From positions 1 to 32,673 of the forward strand of contig CAITMU010000134.1 in NCBI GenBank assembly GCA_903893565.1: 32,673 nucleotides of DNA, given 5' to 3'. This DNA is from an uncultured beta proteobacterium. Lineage in GTDB: Bacteria > Pseudomonadota > Gammaproteobacteria > Burkholderiales > SG8-41. The position numbers were made by a program, and so were the translations under genes. Below the pieces are notes generated by a model. It saw only the letters and a program-made list of their open reading frames with translations. It was not told the origin of the DNA and did no database searches. Below are positions 17,628-25,535 of this stretch, one piece after another; position 1 is the first letter of the stretch, and each line of letters opens with the position of its first letter.

Positions 17628-18578
17628 CTACAAGTGGATATTTGCAGCCTTCACCAGACGAGCCCAACGGGCGTAATCTTGTTCGGTATATTGCTTTAAT
17701 GCCCGTGGCCCCATATCCGCAGTCTCTAGACCTTGTTCAGTAAATCGTCTTTGAATATCCGGGTCTTTCAAGGCCAGTGCCGTTTGTTGACTGAGAATCT
17801 CAATCACCCCTTTGGGTGTATGGGCCGGGGCAAACAATCCGTACCACGTCACTAGTTCAAAGCCTGGCACTGTCTCCCCAATGGGCGCTACATCCGGCAA
17901 CGCTGGCGAACGATGCGTTGAGCCCGTCCCCAATAGATGTAATCTGGCCGCCTTGACATGAGTGAGAACCGTCGGAATACTGCTAAAGGCCAATTGCACC
18001 CGCCCTGCCAATAAATCGGTCATCGCTGGCGCCGTACCTTTATACGGGACATGCACCATATTAATACCCGCCAGCGATTTAAATAACTCTCCGCCCAAAT
18101 GCGGTGAAGTGCCCGTGCCCACAGAAGCGAAATTTAATGATCCGGGTTGAGCCCGGGCCATATCTATCAATGCCTTGACAGAATGAACCCCGAGGCTCGG
18201 ATGCACTACCAATACCTGAGGACTCATCACAAGCATCGCAATCGGGGCAAAATCACGTTGCGGATCATACGGGACTTTAGGCAACATCAAGGGCGCTAAA
18301 AAAGTGCCCCCGCCGGTTCCGAACAAAAGGTTATAGCCATCAGGAGTGGCATGCGCAATCATCTCGCTGCCAATGACCGTTGCCGCCCCAGGACGATTAT
18401 CCACCACGACTTGCTGGGTCAATAATTGACTTAACTTACCGGCAACCGCCCGTCCCACAAAATCAGTGGGGCCTCCTGCCGGATAGGGCACCACCAAACG
18501 AATCGGCCGTGATGGGAAATTTTGCGCAAAACTCACCCCCGCGATCCACAACAACCCCCATAAGAGTTTCTGATTCAT
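17628..18578 (-). CDS. Bug/TctC-family periplasmic solute receptor (4 of 5), last gene of hydroxylase operon
   Basis: A 316-residue receptor. The signal peptide is KLLWGLLWIAGVSFA|Q. The mature part has FPSRPIRLVVPYPAGGPTDF, VVVDNRPGAATVIGSEMIAH, ATPDGYNLLFGTGGG and HVPYKGTAPAMTDLLAGRVQ. The ATG at 18578 follows GAGGGAGG and is preferred to 18605. It begins 48 bp after the UbiD-family gene stops, on the same strand, so it is probably co-transcribed with the molybdenum hydroxylase genes and imports their aromatic or heteroaromatic acid substrate (inference from context). Confidence 0.9.
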   Translation of the reverse strand: MNQKLLWGLLWIAGVSFAQNFPSRPIRLVVPYPAGGPTDFVGRAVAGKLSQLLTQQVVVDNRPGAATVIGSEMIAHATPDGYNLLFGTGGGTFLAPLMLPKVPYDPQRDFAPIAMLVMSPQVLVVHPSLGVHSVKALIDMARAQPGSLNFASVGTGTSPHLGGELFKSLAGINMVHVPYKGTAPAMTDLLAGRVQLAFSSIPTVLTHVKAARLHLLGTGSTHRSPALPDVAPIGETVPGFELVTWYGLFAPAHTPKGVIEILSQQTALALKDPDIQRRFTEQGLETADMGPRALKQYTEQDYARWARLVKAANIHL

Positions 18579-18626
18579 GACAACCTCCCTCAAGGTAAAC
18601 CCCATGACAAAGTTAGCCTACACACT

Positions 18627-20081
18627 TCAGGTCAACAACGTTTTCCATTTAGCCCTGACTTCGGCCTGCAGCGCTTTACTCGCCTCTGCCACAGCAGGAA
18701 AGGTCGTCAGAAAATCATAAGGGCGACACGCATCAATCACCGCCTTCGAGGTCAACGGGGCTTGATAGGCATAGGCAATCGACATAGGGTCATTTTTAGA
18801 TCCCATTCCCCGTTTAATGATATCAATATCCAGATCAGGGTCCGTGCGGGTGGCGACCGCCCACATGACTTCCTGTAAATTAGACGGGTCAATATCCTCA
18901 TCCACCACCACGGAGTAGCGCGACATATAAGCGGCCACCCCGCATTGACTTAAAATATGTCCAGCCTGCCGGGCATGGCCTGCATAGCGCTGCTTAATCG
19001 ACACCACGTTAAACATGCGTGCTCCGCCAATTTCATGGGCCCACACATTTTGCACATCGGGCACCCCTGCCGCTAACAAAGCATCCATGAGGAGCGCCGA
19101 GCGCATCACCGCTTTGGAGTAAGAGTAATCATTGGGAGGCTTGGCGGGGGGGCTGCCGACAATGATCGGATTATTTCTAAAATACACTCTTTCTATTTTT
19201 ACGGCCGGAGCGCTTGCGGCTTTACCCGGGTAATACCCATGAAACTCTCCAAATGGCCCTTCAATCCGCTCATCCCCCGGATAGGCCCAACCCTCGAGCA
19301 CTAATTCGGCCGCACTCGGGAAAGGCAAGCCCGTTAACTCGCCACGCACAACCGATACGGGTTGACCCAAAATTGCGCCGATATAATTGTATTCACACAT
19401 CCCGTAAGGCACTTCAATTCCAGAGATAAGATAACCCAAAGGGTCGGCACCGCATACAATCACCACCGGAAAAGGCTTTCCAGCCTTCATGTGTTTTTCA
19501 TAATGAATGGCACCGTGTTTACCTGGGATCATATCGAGGCCCACACTACTTTGATCGTGCATCATCACCCGATACGTGCCCACATTAATCCAGTCCGTAT
19601 CAAGATCTCGGGTCACCACCATGCAACCGGTACCGATATAGCGCCCCCCATCTTTTTCATGCCAAAAAGGGGCAGGAAATTGGTTAAGATTAATCGCCCC
19701 GGCCGATTGAATATTTTCAAAGACAGGACCTTTTTCCACCACGACCGGGTCGAATTGAGGGGCTTGGGTCTGCCAGTGCTTAGGCATACCACGAAGAGTT
19801 TGCACTAATTGAGCATGGCTTCCCATATGGCCTAGTCGCAAAAGACTCGACAATCGAGCAGGACTACTCGTGCTACAGGTAAGGACCCGATAACCCTTGG
19901 GATAATCCATAATCTCATCAAATAAAAGGGCGGGAGACCCCTCCTTTTTGACATTTAATTCGCTAATCGCACCCAACTCCAGATGCCAATGAGCCTTGCA
20001 AACTTCTTGCAATTCACCCAAATCACGAGCCGTCTCTAGCCACTGACGCAAATCAAGACTATGCGCTAAGGGTTGCGTCAT
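18627..20081 (-). CDS. UbiD-family prFMN-dependent (de)carboxylase
   Basis: A 484-residue member of the UbiD family, whose enzymes use prenylated FMN to reversibly decarboxylate aromatic, heteroaromatic or acrylic acids. The catalytic triad is visible with spacing very close to fungal Fdc1: Arg171 in VGTYRVMMHD, and Glu274 and Glu279 in EGPFGEFHGYYPG. PVVIVCGADPLGYLISG and FRNNPIIVGSPPAKP are further family segments. It overlaps the [2Fe-2S] subunit gene by ATGA (20078-20081). No ubiX-like prenyltransferase gene is in the window, so cofactor must come from elsewhere. Ubiquinone-pathway UbiD is unlikely given this operon; a catabolic substrate such as a furan-, pyrrole- or benzene-carboxylate is more plausible. 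Confidence 0.9.
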   Translation of the reverse strand: MTQPLAHSLDLRQWLETARDLGELQEVCKAHWHLELGAISELNVKKEGSPALLFDEIMDYPKGYRVLTCSTSSPARLSSLLRLGHMGSHAQLVQTLRGMPKHWQTQAPQFDPVVVEKGPVFENIQSAGAINLNQFPAPFWHEKDGGRYIGTGCMVVTRDLDTDWINVGTYRVMMHDQSSVGLDMIPGKHGAIHYEKHMKAGKPFPVVIVCGADPLGYLISGIEVPYGMCEYNYIGAILGQPVSVVRGELTGLPFPSAAELVLEGWAYPGDERIEGPFGEFHGYYPGKAASAPAVKIERVYFRNNPIIVGSPPAKPPNDYSYSKAVMRSALLMDALLAAGVPDVQNVWAHEIGGARMFNVVSIKQRYAGHARQAGHILSQCGVAAYMSRYSVVVDEDIDPSNLQEVMWAVATRTDPDLDIDIIKRGMGSKNDPMSIAYAYQAPLTSKAVIDACRPYDFLTTFPAVAEASKALQAEVRAKWKTLLT

Positions 20082-20554
20082 GAGGGCACTCGACGAACAG
20101 AGGCTGCGCGTTGAACGGCTTTTATAATTTCAGGGTAGGTGGCACAACGACAAAGGTTCCCCGATAAATAATGCCCGATGTCTTCGTCACTCGGGTCCGG
20201 GTTCTCATCCAGTAGCGCACGCACCATCATGATAAAGCCCGGCGTACAATACCCGCACTGAAAGGCGCCACATTCGATAAAAGCCTGCTGCACTTCATCC
20301 AACGCTTGCTCATTCGCTTCAATGGTTTGCACTCGCTGCCCATCAGCCAATACCGCAAGAAACAAACACCCCGACACCAACGTTTCATTGACCTTTAACG
20401 TGCAACAACCACACAACCCTTGTGCGCAACTCTCACGCGCCCCCGTGAGTCCTTGTGCCTGCAATACTTCGATCAAGGTCTGGTGGTGACCAACGGTTAC
20501 ACGTATCGGTTTGTCATTTAGAAAAATTTCTATCGTACGTTCCGTTTGGCTCAT
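20078..20554 (-). CDS. molybdenum hydroxylase [2Fe-2S] subunit (CoxS/XdhC-type small subunit)
   Basis: A 158-residue iron-sulfur subunit. The plant-type cluster uses Cys43, Cys48, Cys51 and Cys63 (ESCAQGLCGCCTL...SGC). The second, helical-bundle cluster uses Cys100, Cys103, Cys135 and Cys137 (QCGYCTPGFIM and GNLCRCATYPEI). It passes electrons from the Mo centre to FAD. The ATG at 20554, 4 nt after the large-subunit stop, follows GGAGGA; the earlier ATG at 20587 lies inside that gene and is rejected. Its end overlaps the UbiD-family gene by ATGA. Confidence 0.95.
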   Translation of the reverse strand: MSQTERTIEIFLNDKPIRVTVGHHQTLIEVLQAQGLTGARESCAQGLCGCCTLKVNETLVSGCLFLAVLADGQRVQTIEANEQALDEVQQAFIECGAFQCGYCTPGFIMMVRALLDENPDPSDEDIGHYLSGNLCRCATYPEIIKAVQRAASVRRVPS

Positions 20555-20558
20555 CGTC

Positions 20559-22838
20559 TTAATCCTCCTGCAGCGGCTGACCGGCATGAATACGCATGCC
20601 TCGGAATATAGCCTCAGCGGTTAAAGGCAAATCGGTCAAACGCACTCCGACCGCATCATCAATGGCATTAGCAATGGCCGGTGAGACACCAAAAGTGCCG
20701 CTTTCCCCAACACCCTTGGCCCCAAAGGGCCCACTTTGTTCAAAAGCGGACACGGCTTCATTGTGCATGAACTGGGGTAAATCTCGAATCCCCGGAATCT
20801 TGTAATCCGCCAAAGAGGCGTTAGTGACTTGCCCTTCATCAAAGTCCATCTTTTCAGATAAAGTAAATCCCATTTGCATGATAGCTGCCCCAGAAATCTG
20901 CGTTTTTACAATCTCAGGGTTAATCGGATTACCCACATCCACCAAGTTAATCATTTGGGTGATACGAAACTGACCTGTCTCCGTATCCACCTCAAGCTCT
21001 ACACCCGTGGCCCCGATCATCCAAAAGGGGGTGGCTTGAAGAGTCTGTCCCTGAGCATCCGGAGACGTATAGGCAGGGATAAAACTGCCCACACCCACCA
21101 CATTGCCCGCTTGCATGCCGTATTTTCTTTTAAAAAGATCCGCGATCGAAACTTCATTCAAAGTTAATTTGAATTCTACAGCCATAGCCGCAAGTTGATC
21201 TCGCGCGTGCTCTGCAGCACGCTTGACGGCATGCCCCATATGATAGGTCGAGCGGGAACCCAAAGTGGCCATATCGTAGGGTGTGACATCGGTATCCGGA
21301 TGCACCACTTTAATGACGCCCATATCGATATCCAACACTTCGCAAACAATTTGCGCCATCGCAGTATCTGAGCCTTGCCCCATATCCACCGTGCTGGACT
21401 GCAACTGACAACTGCCATCGGCGTTGATCACGACGATGGCCATCGAAGTGGTCGGCGCAATACTCGCTTTAAAACCTATGGCCATTCCCCGACCTCGGCG
21501 CCAAGTGCCGCTGCCATGATCAAAAGGCTCATCCCAATGCATCAACTGCGCTAATCGCTCCAATACGGGCACTAAGGCGGCATCCCGCATCAGTGTGCCT
21601 GTGGCTTGCGGGCGCCCTTCACGTAACACATTTTTACGACGCATTTGCAATGGGTCTATCTTCAGTGCCCGCGCCATCATATCGGTATGACTTTCGTAGG
21701 CCCAAACGAGCTGAGGAATTCCAAACCCACGCAATGCCCCTGCCGGTGGCAGGTTGGTGTATAACGCATAGGAATCAATTTGAACATTCTCAATGTCATA
21801 GGGACCAGCAGCTGTAAATCCCGATTTTTGCGTCACCCGAGGTCCGATATCCGCAAAGGCCCCGCCATTCCACCACACCTCGCATTCACGGGCTGTTATC
21901 TGACCTTCTTTGGTCACAGCACTTTTGATCCGTAGCGTCGTGGCATGTTTGGTAATGACATAAAACTGCTCCTCCATCGATAGCGCCAACTTCACCGCTC
22001 GCTGGGCCAGTAAGGCACAAGCCGAGGCCAAGGCCTCTGTTTTGATATAAAGTTTGGCCCCAAAGCCGCCGCCTAAATAGGGCACTTTGACCTGCACTCG
22101 ATTTTCTGGCCAGCCTAAGAGGCGCGCGATTTCAATCCGCACAAAAGAAGGACTTTGCGAGGCCGTATGCAAAGTCAATCCCGTGTGTGTGGGTACGGCC
22201 ACCGTGGCAAAGGGCTCTAACGGCAGATGCAACACGGGTTGCGTTTTAAAGTAATGTTCAAACACATGATCCGCTTGCTTAAAAGCCTTTTGCGGATCCC
22301 CGCGAAGCAGATGAAAATCAAGTGCTATATTGGTATTTTTTTTGCCGGATAAGTGCTTTAAATCCGGGAAAGTCCCCGCCGGTTTTAACACTTCATGCAC
22401 CACAGCCTTAGAGTTCATCGCCTCGATTTCATCAAAGACCGCGGGCAAGGGCTCGTACTCCACCTCAATACTGGCCAGAGCGTTTTCTGCAACATGCGGA
22501 TCTTCAGCCAAGACCACCGCGACCGGCTCGCCAACATGATGCACTTTGCCCAGCGCTAGGATCGGCTGATCATGAAACGCCGGGCCATAGAAAGGCTTAG
22601 CAATCAAGCCAACGATATCTTCGGCCGTATACACCGCATACACTCCGGGCTGCGCTCGGGCCCGACTCACATCGATTGCACGAATCACGGCATGCGCCAT
22701 CGTGCTTCGAAACACCTTGGCGACCAACATCCCTGGGAGCCTCATATTGTGCACGTAGTGCGTGCGCCCGGTGACCTTGTCACGACTTTCTACTCTCAGG
22801 GGACTCGCCCCAACCCTCGAATTTGATATCGATTTCAT
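20559..22838 (-). CDS. molybdenum hydroxylase large (Mo-cofactor) subunit
   Basis: A 759-residue catalytic subunit of the xanthine dehydrogenase/CO dehydrogenase family. The N-terminal domain (about 1-140, DKVTGRTHYVHNMRLPGML) precedes the Mo-cofactor region with VPYLGGGFGAKLYIKTEALA (about 253-272), GALRGFGIPQ (367-376), SSTVDMGQGSDTAMAQIV, and GAKGVGESGTF with the probable catalytic Glu712. It lacks the CO-dehydrogenase AYxCSFR loop, so it should hydroxylate an aromatic, N-heterocyclic or acyl-CoA substrate rather than oxidise CO. It overlaps the FAD subunit gene by ATGA and is followed 4 nt later by the [2Fe-2S] gene. Confidence 0.95.
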   Translation of the reverse strand: MKSISNSRVGASPLRVESRDKVTGRTHYVHNMRLPGMLVAKVFRSTMAHAVIRAIDVSRARAQPGVYAVYTAEDIVGLIAKPFYGPAFHDQPILALGKVHHVGEPVAVVLAEDPHVAENALASIEVEYEPLPAVFDEIEAMNSKAVVHEVLKPAGTFPDLKHLSGKKNTNIALDFHLLRGDPQKAFKQADHVFEHYFKTQPVLHLPLEPFATVAVPTHTGLTLHTASQSPSFVRIEIARLLGWPENRVQVKVPYLGGGFGAKLYIKTEALASACALLAQRAVKLALSMEEQFYVITKHATTLRIKSAVTKEGQITARECEVWWNGGAFADIGPRVTQKSGFTAAGPYDIENVQIDSYALYTNLPPAGALRGFGIPQLVWAYESHTDMMARALKIDPLQMRRKNVLREGRPQATGTLMRDAALVPVLERLAQLMHWDEPFDHGSGTWRRGRGMAIGFKASIAPTTSMAIVVINADGSCQLQSSTVDMGQGSDTAMAQIVCEVLDIDMGVIKVVHPDTDVTPYDMATLGSRSTYHMGHAVKRAAEHARDQLAAMAVEFKLTLNEVSIADLFKRKYGMQAGNVVGVGSFIPAYTSPDAQGQTLQATPFWMIGATGVELEVDTETGQFRITQMINLVDVGNPINPEIVKTQISGAAIMQMGFTLSEKMDFDEGQVTNASLADYKIPGIRDLPQFMHNEAVSAFEQSGPFGAKGVGESGTFGVSPAIANAIDDAVGVRLTDLPLTAEAIFRGMRIHAGQPLQED

Positions 22839-23701
22839 GAGATTGTCCCCTTCAGCGCGATCTGAATAGCGCGCTTCAGATACACTCGCAGCAATTCCTT
22901 TTTGTAAGAGGCAGTGCCTCTCGCATCGCTCACCAAAGGCGCCTGCGCGAGAGCCAGCTCAGCACAATCGTTTAACCGCGACGGACTGATTGAATGACCT
23001 TCAAGCAAGGTTTGGGCTGCCACCAGCTCAATGGGTTTTTCTGTGGCAGCACTGACCACGATTCGCGCCTTTTCTATGACATCGCCATCACACTTTACGT
23101 TAACGGCAACGCCTAGCGTAGGCCAATCATCGGCCGCTCGAGTCGAGCATTTAAGATAAACCGCCGATCGCCCGACTTGCGAAGGAATCACAATCTCACA
23201 AATCAACTCATCGGGCTCGAGAGCCGTTTCATAATAGCCGCGGTAAAGCTCGCTCATCGTTAACGTTCGGCTAGAGCGGGCTCCCACGGTTTTAACCGTC
23301 GCCCCTAATGCCATCATCACTGGGGGTAAATCCATATGCGGATCCGCATGCGCTAAATGCCCCCCCAACGTTGCCACATTGCGCACCCGTACATTAGATA
23401 AAGTTTTTAGCGTGCGAATAATGACCGGGGCTGTTGTCGCCACCGCTGACGATTGACCTAGAGCGGTTAAGCTACAGAGGGCACCGATACGAATGCCCCC
23501 CTGCGCTTCTTGAACAATGGCTCCCGCCTCCTGGCCCAAGCCCTGAAGGCTAATCAAACGCGTTGGCTGAAATACACCCGACTTCATCATCAACATTAAC
23601 GCCGTGCCACCGGCCATCACCCTCACCGTCAAGTCCCGTGGATCCAGCATCGATATAGCTTCCCCCCAGTCTCGGGGTTGCTCCCATTCAAAGGCTTTCA
23701 T
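22835..23701 (-). CDS. molybdenum hydroxylase FAD-binding subunit (CoxM-type)
   Basis: A 288-residue medium subunit. The FAD pyrophosphate loop is AGGTALMLMMKSG (about 30-42) and the second FAD motif TLGGHLAHADPHMDLPPVM (111-129). The C-terminal CO_deh_flav_C region begins around STRAADDWPTLGVAVNV. It takes electrons from the [2Fe-2S] subunit to an external acceptor. It overlaps the CoxG-like gene start-to-stop by ATGA at 23698-23701 and the large subunit at 22835-22838. The gene order FAD, Mo, Fe-S differs from coxMSL. Confidence 0.94.
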   Translation of the reverse strand: MKAFEWEQPRDWGEAISMLDPRDLTVRVMAGGTALMLMMKSGVFQPTRLISLQGLGQEAGAIVQEAQGGIRIGALCSLTALGQSSAVATTAPVIIRTLKTLSNVRVRNVATLGGHLAHADPHMDLPPVMMALGATVKTVGARSSRTLTMSELYRGYYETALEPDELICEIVIPSQVGRSAVYLKCSTRAADDWPTLGVAVNVKCDGDVIEKARIVVSAATEKPIELVAAQTLLEGHSISPSRLNDCAELALAQAPLVSDARGTASYKKELLRVYLKRAIQIALKGTIS

Positions 23702-24156
23702 AAAGCGGGGGTCTTAGTGTTAAAACGACGCAGTAAATTTTTTTCGAATTGTTTTTCCATGTCGCGGGCTTTAGATTGTAAAACGGGTTGTCCTACACTG
23801 CCTAACTTGCCCATAAGGCTAGCGTTAATGTGGTAGGCAATCAAAGTTGAGCCTCCCAAGTCACTTAATACCGAAGTGCTCACCGCACTGAATTGCCCTA
23901 TGATGCCAAGGGGCTTGCCTTCGATTCTAGCGGTTAACGTTTCAGGGGCTTCCAGATGAGTGAAAACAATACTGACCTTGAATGTAAAACTCATGTAGGC
24001 CACTTTGGTCGTAAAGGTTGCCTCGACCTGCCCATCACTACCGTGCACCACTTCACCTAACCCGTCCACCAAAGCGGCAAAACCGTCAATATCACTTAAA
24101 ACCGCGTAAACCTCAGCCCGCGGCGCGTTCACTGTGATTTGCCCCTCGAATTTCAT
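23698..24156 (-). CDS. CoxG-like SRPBCC-domain protein
   Basis: A 152-residue protein of the START/SRPBCC fold, CoxG subfamily. In CO dehydrogenase operons CoxG anchors the enzyme to the membrane or aids its assembly. The N-terminal MKFEGQITVNAPRAEVYAVL, the mid EATFTTKVAYMSFTFKVSI and GGSTLIAYHINASLMGKLGSVG match the family. The C-terminal membrane-binding extension of Oligotropha CoxG is absent, so this is the short form. It is the first gene of the hydroxylase-UbiD-Bug operon. The upstream 203 bp hold ATGAC-N12-GTCAT (24180-24201), a possible regulator site. Confidence 0.85.
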   Translation of the reverse strand: MKFEGQITVNAPRAEVYAVLSDIDGFAALVDGLGEVVHGSDGQVEATFTTKVAYMSFTFKVSIVFTHLEAPETLTARIEGKPLGIIGQFSAVSTSVLSDLGGSTLIAYHINASLMGKLGSVGQPVLQSKARDMEKQFEKNLLRRFNTKTPAL

Positions 24157-24260
24157 ATTTTTTTAATTATTTAATGAACATGACGACTACTGTAGAGTCA
24201 TAAGCTCAGAAAAGCAAACTCCATCGGCAAAGCGCGTCTTAGAGCCCCCTTCCCAAGTCT

Positions 24261-24280
24261 CAAGCACCATCAAGCACCAT
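24261..24280. repeat. tandem 10-bp repeat CAAGCACCAT
   Basis: Two exact copies of CAAGCACCAT followed by CAAG, between the CoxG-like gene and the terminator of the upstream Bug gene. Meaning unknown. Confidence 0.5.
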
Positions 24281-24292
24281 CAAGGCCAACAA

Positions 24293-24325
24293 AAAGCCCC
24301 CGTTAAGCATCTAATCGGGGGCTTT
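24293..24325 (-). terminator. terminator after Bug receptor 5
   Basis: AAAGCCCCCG at 24293-24302 and its perfect complement at 24316-24325 form a GC-rich 10-bp stem with a 13-nt loop. Read leftward it ends in GCTTTTTG, an intrinsic terminator 35 bp after the Bug gene stop; it insulates the hydroxylase operon. Confidence 0.85.
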
Positions 24326-24359
24326 CATCCTTCAGGAGGATCTCATTACCATCGGTCTT

Positions 24360-25334
24360 TTAGTCAGCGTAAACCCCAGCCTTTTTAATAATAGCCGCCC
24401 ATTTTTCCACTTCAGCATTCAATTTTTTCTCTAAAGAAGCCGGCGTAGCTTTATCTGGCGTCACCACCTCTGCCCCCAAATCGGAAAGACGCTTTTTAAA
24501 TTGTTTATCCTGCACTGAGGCTTGTAAGGCTGTGACCAAACGGTTGATCACCGCCGGTGGCGTTCCCTTCGGTGCATAAACCCCATGCCAAACTGCCACT
24601 TCAAAATCTTTCAAGCCCTGTTCGGCCAACGTTGGCACCATAGGCAACACGGCAATGCGTTTACTGGTTGTGGTTCCATAGACCTTCACCATACCCGAGC
24701 GAATGGGATTGGTGGTGTTGGTCGTCTGATCGCACATTAAATCAATCTCGCCGCCTATCAACGCAGTCATCGCTGGGGCAGTGCCGTTATACGGAATCGT
24801 GGTAATTTCTGTTTGGATTCGTGAAGTAAATAACAAACCACATAACTGCGAGGCCGCTCCCAGACCCGCATGCCCCAAATTAAGTTTGGCATTATTTTTT
24901 TTGATATAAGCGATCAATTGCGTCAAATTATCCGGTGGCAAACTTGTCTTTGCAATCAATGTCATCGGCACATCCGCAACCTGCCCTACATACTCAAAAT
25001 CCTTCAAAGGATTAAAGGGTAATTTTCGATATAAGGAAGGGGCCGTGGCTAAGCCAATGTGAGTAATCAATAAGCTATAACCATCCGGCTTCGCTTTTAC
25101 GACCCGATTCGCAGCAATGGTTCCCCCTGCCCCGGGCACATTTTCTACCACCACCGTTTGCTTTAACTGAGCACTCATCACCTGGGCCAGACCTCGCGCC
25201 AACGTGTCGGTCGGACCACCGGCAGCAAAAGGCACTGCCAAATCAATTTGGCGGGTAGGGTAGTCTTGCGCCCCCGCAGAAAATATCACCAAGCCACTTG
25301 CTACCAGTAAAGCCCAAAAACGCATTTTCATCAT
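24360..25334 (-). CDS. Bug/TctC-family periplasmic solute receptor (5 of 5)
   Basis: A 324-residue receptor. The ATG at 25334 follows AAGGAG; a start at 25394 would add 20 residues ahead of the signal peptide and is rejected. The signal peptide is KMRFWALLVASGLVIFSAGA|Q. The mature part has YPTRQIDLAVPFAAGGPTDT, VVVENVPGAGGTIAANRVVK, KPDGYSLLITHIG and IPYNGTAPAMTALIGGEIDL. It is a single-gene unit with its own terminator, upstream of and co-directional with the CoxG-like gene. The ligand is unknown. Confidence 0.9.
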   Translation of the reverse strand: MMKMRFWALLVASGLVIFSAGAQDYPTRQIDLAVPFAAGGPTDTLARGLAQVMSAQLKQTVVVENVPGAGGTIAANRVVKAKPDGYSLLITHIGLATAPSLYRKLPFNPLKDFEYVGQVADVPMTLIAKTSLPPDNLTQLIAYIKKNNAKLNLGHAGLGAASQLCGLLFTSRIQTEITTIPYNGTAPAMTALIGGEIDLMCDQTTNTTNPIRSGMVKVYGTTTSKRIAVLPMVPTLAEQGLKDFEVAVWHGVYAPKGTPPAVINRLVTALQASVQDKQFKKRLSDLGAEVVTPDKATPASLEKKLNAEVEKWAAIIKKAGVYAD

Positions 25335-25415
25335 TGTCTCCTTTTTGGATCCATCCAGTTCAGCTAACAATATAGTCGCTTCATCTTGTAACACTTTAAC
25401 CTAAGTCAATAAAAA

Positions 25416-25448
25416 AAACCCAACCTTAAAAATATCAAGATTGGGTTT
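25416..25448 (-). terminator. terminator after rhlE
   Basis: AAACCCAACCTT at 25416-25427 pairs with AAGATTGGGTTT at 25437-25448 apart from one C-A mismatch (9-nt loop), with an A run at 25411-25418 that reads as a U tract leftward. The stem is nearly the same sequence as the one at 8582-8620. Confidence 0.75.
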
Positions 25449-25535
25449 GATGAGAAAAAATCATTTTTTACTTTAAATCAATGAAATCCTGATTTTAATG
25501 AGTATAAAGTTAAATAAAGATCCCTTCTAGACCTA

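Noticed and set aside
19362..19808. 148-codon plus-strand frame opposite the UbiD-family gene
   Set aside because: Antisense shadow; no ribosome binding site and no recognisable domain.
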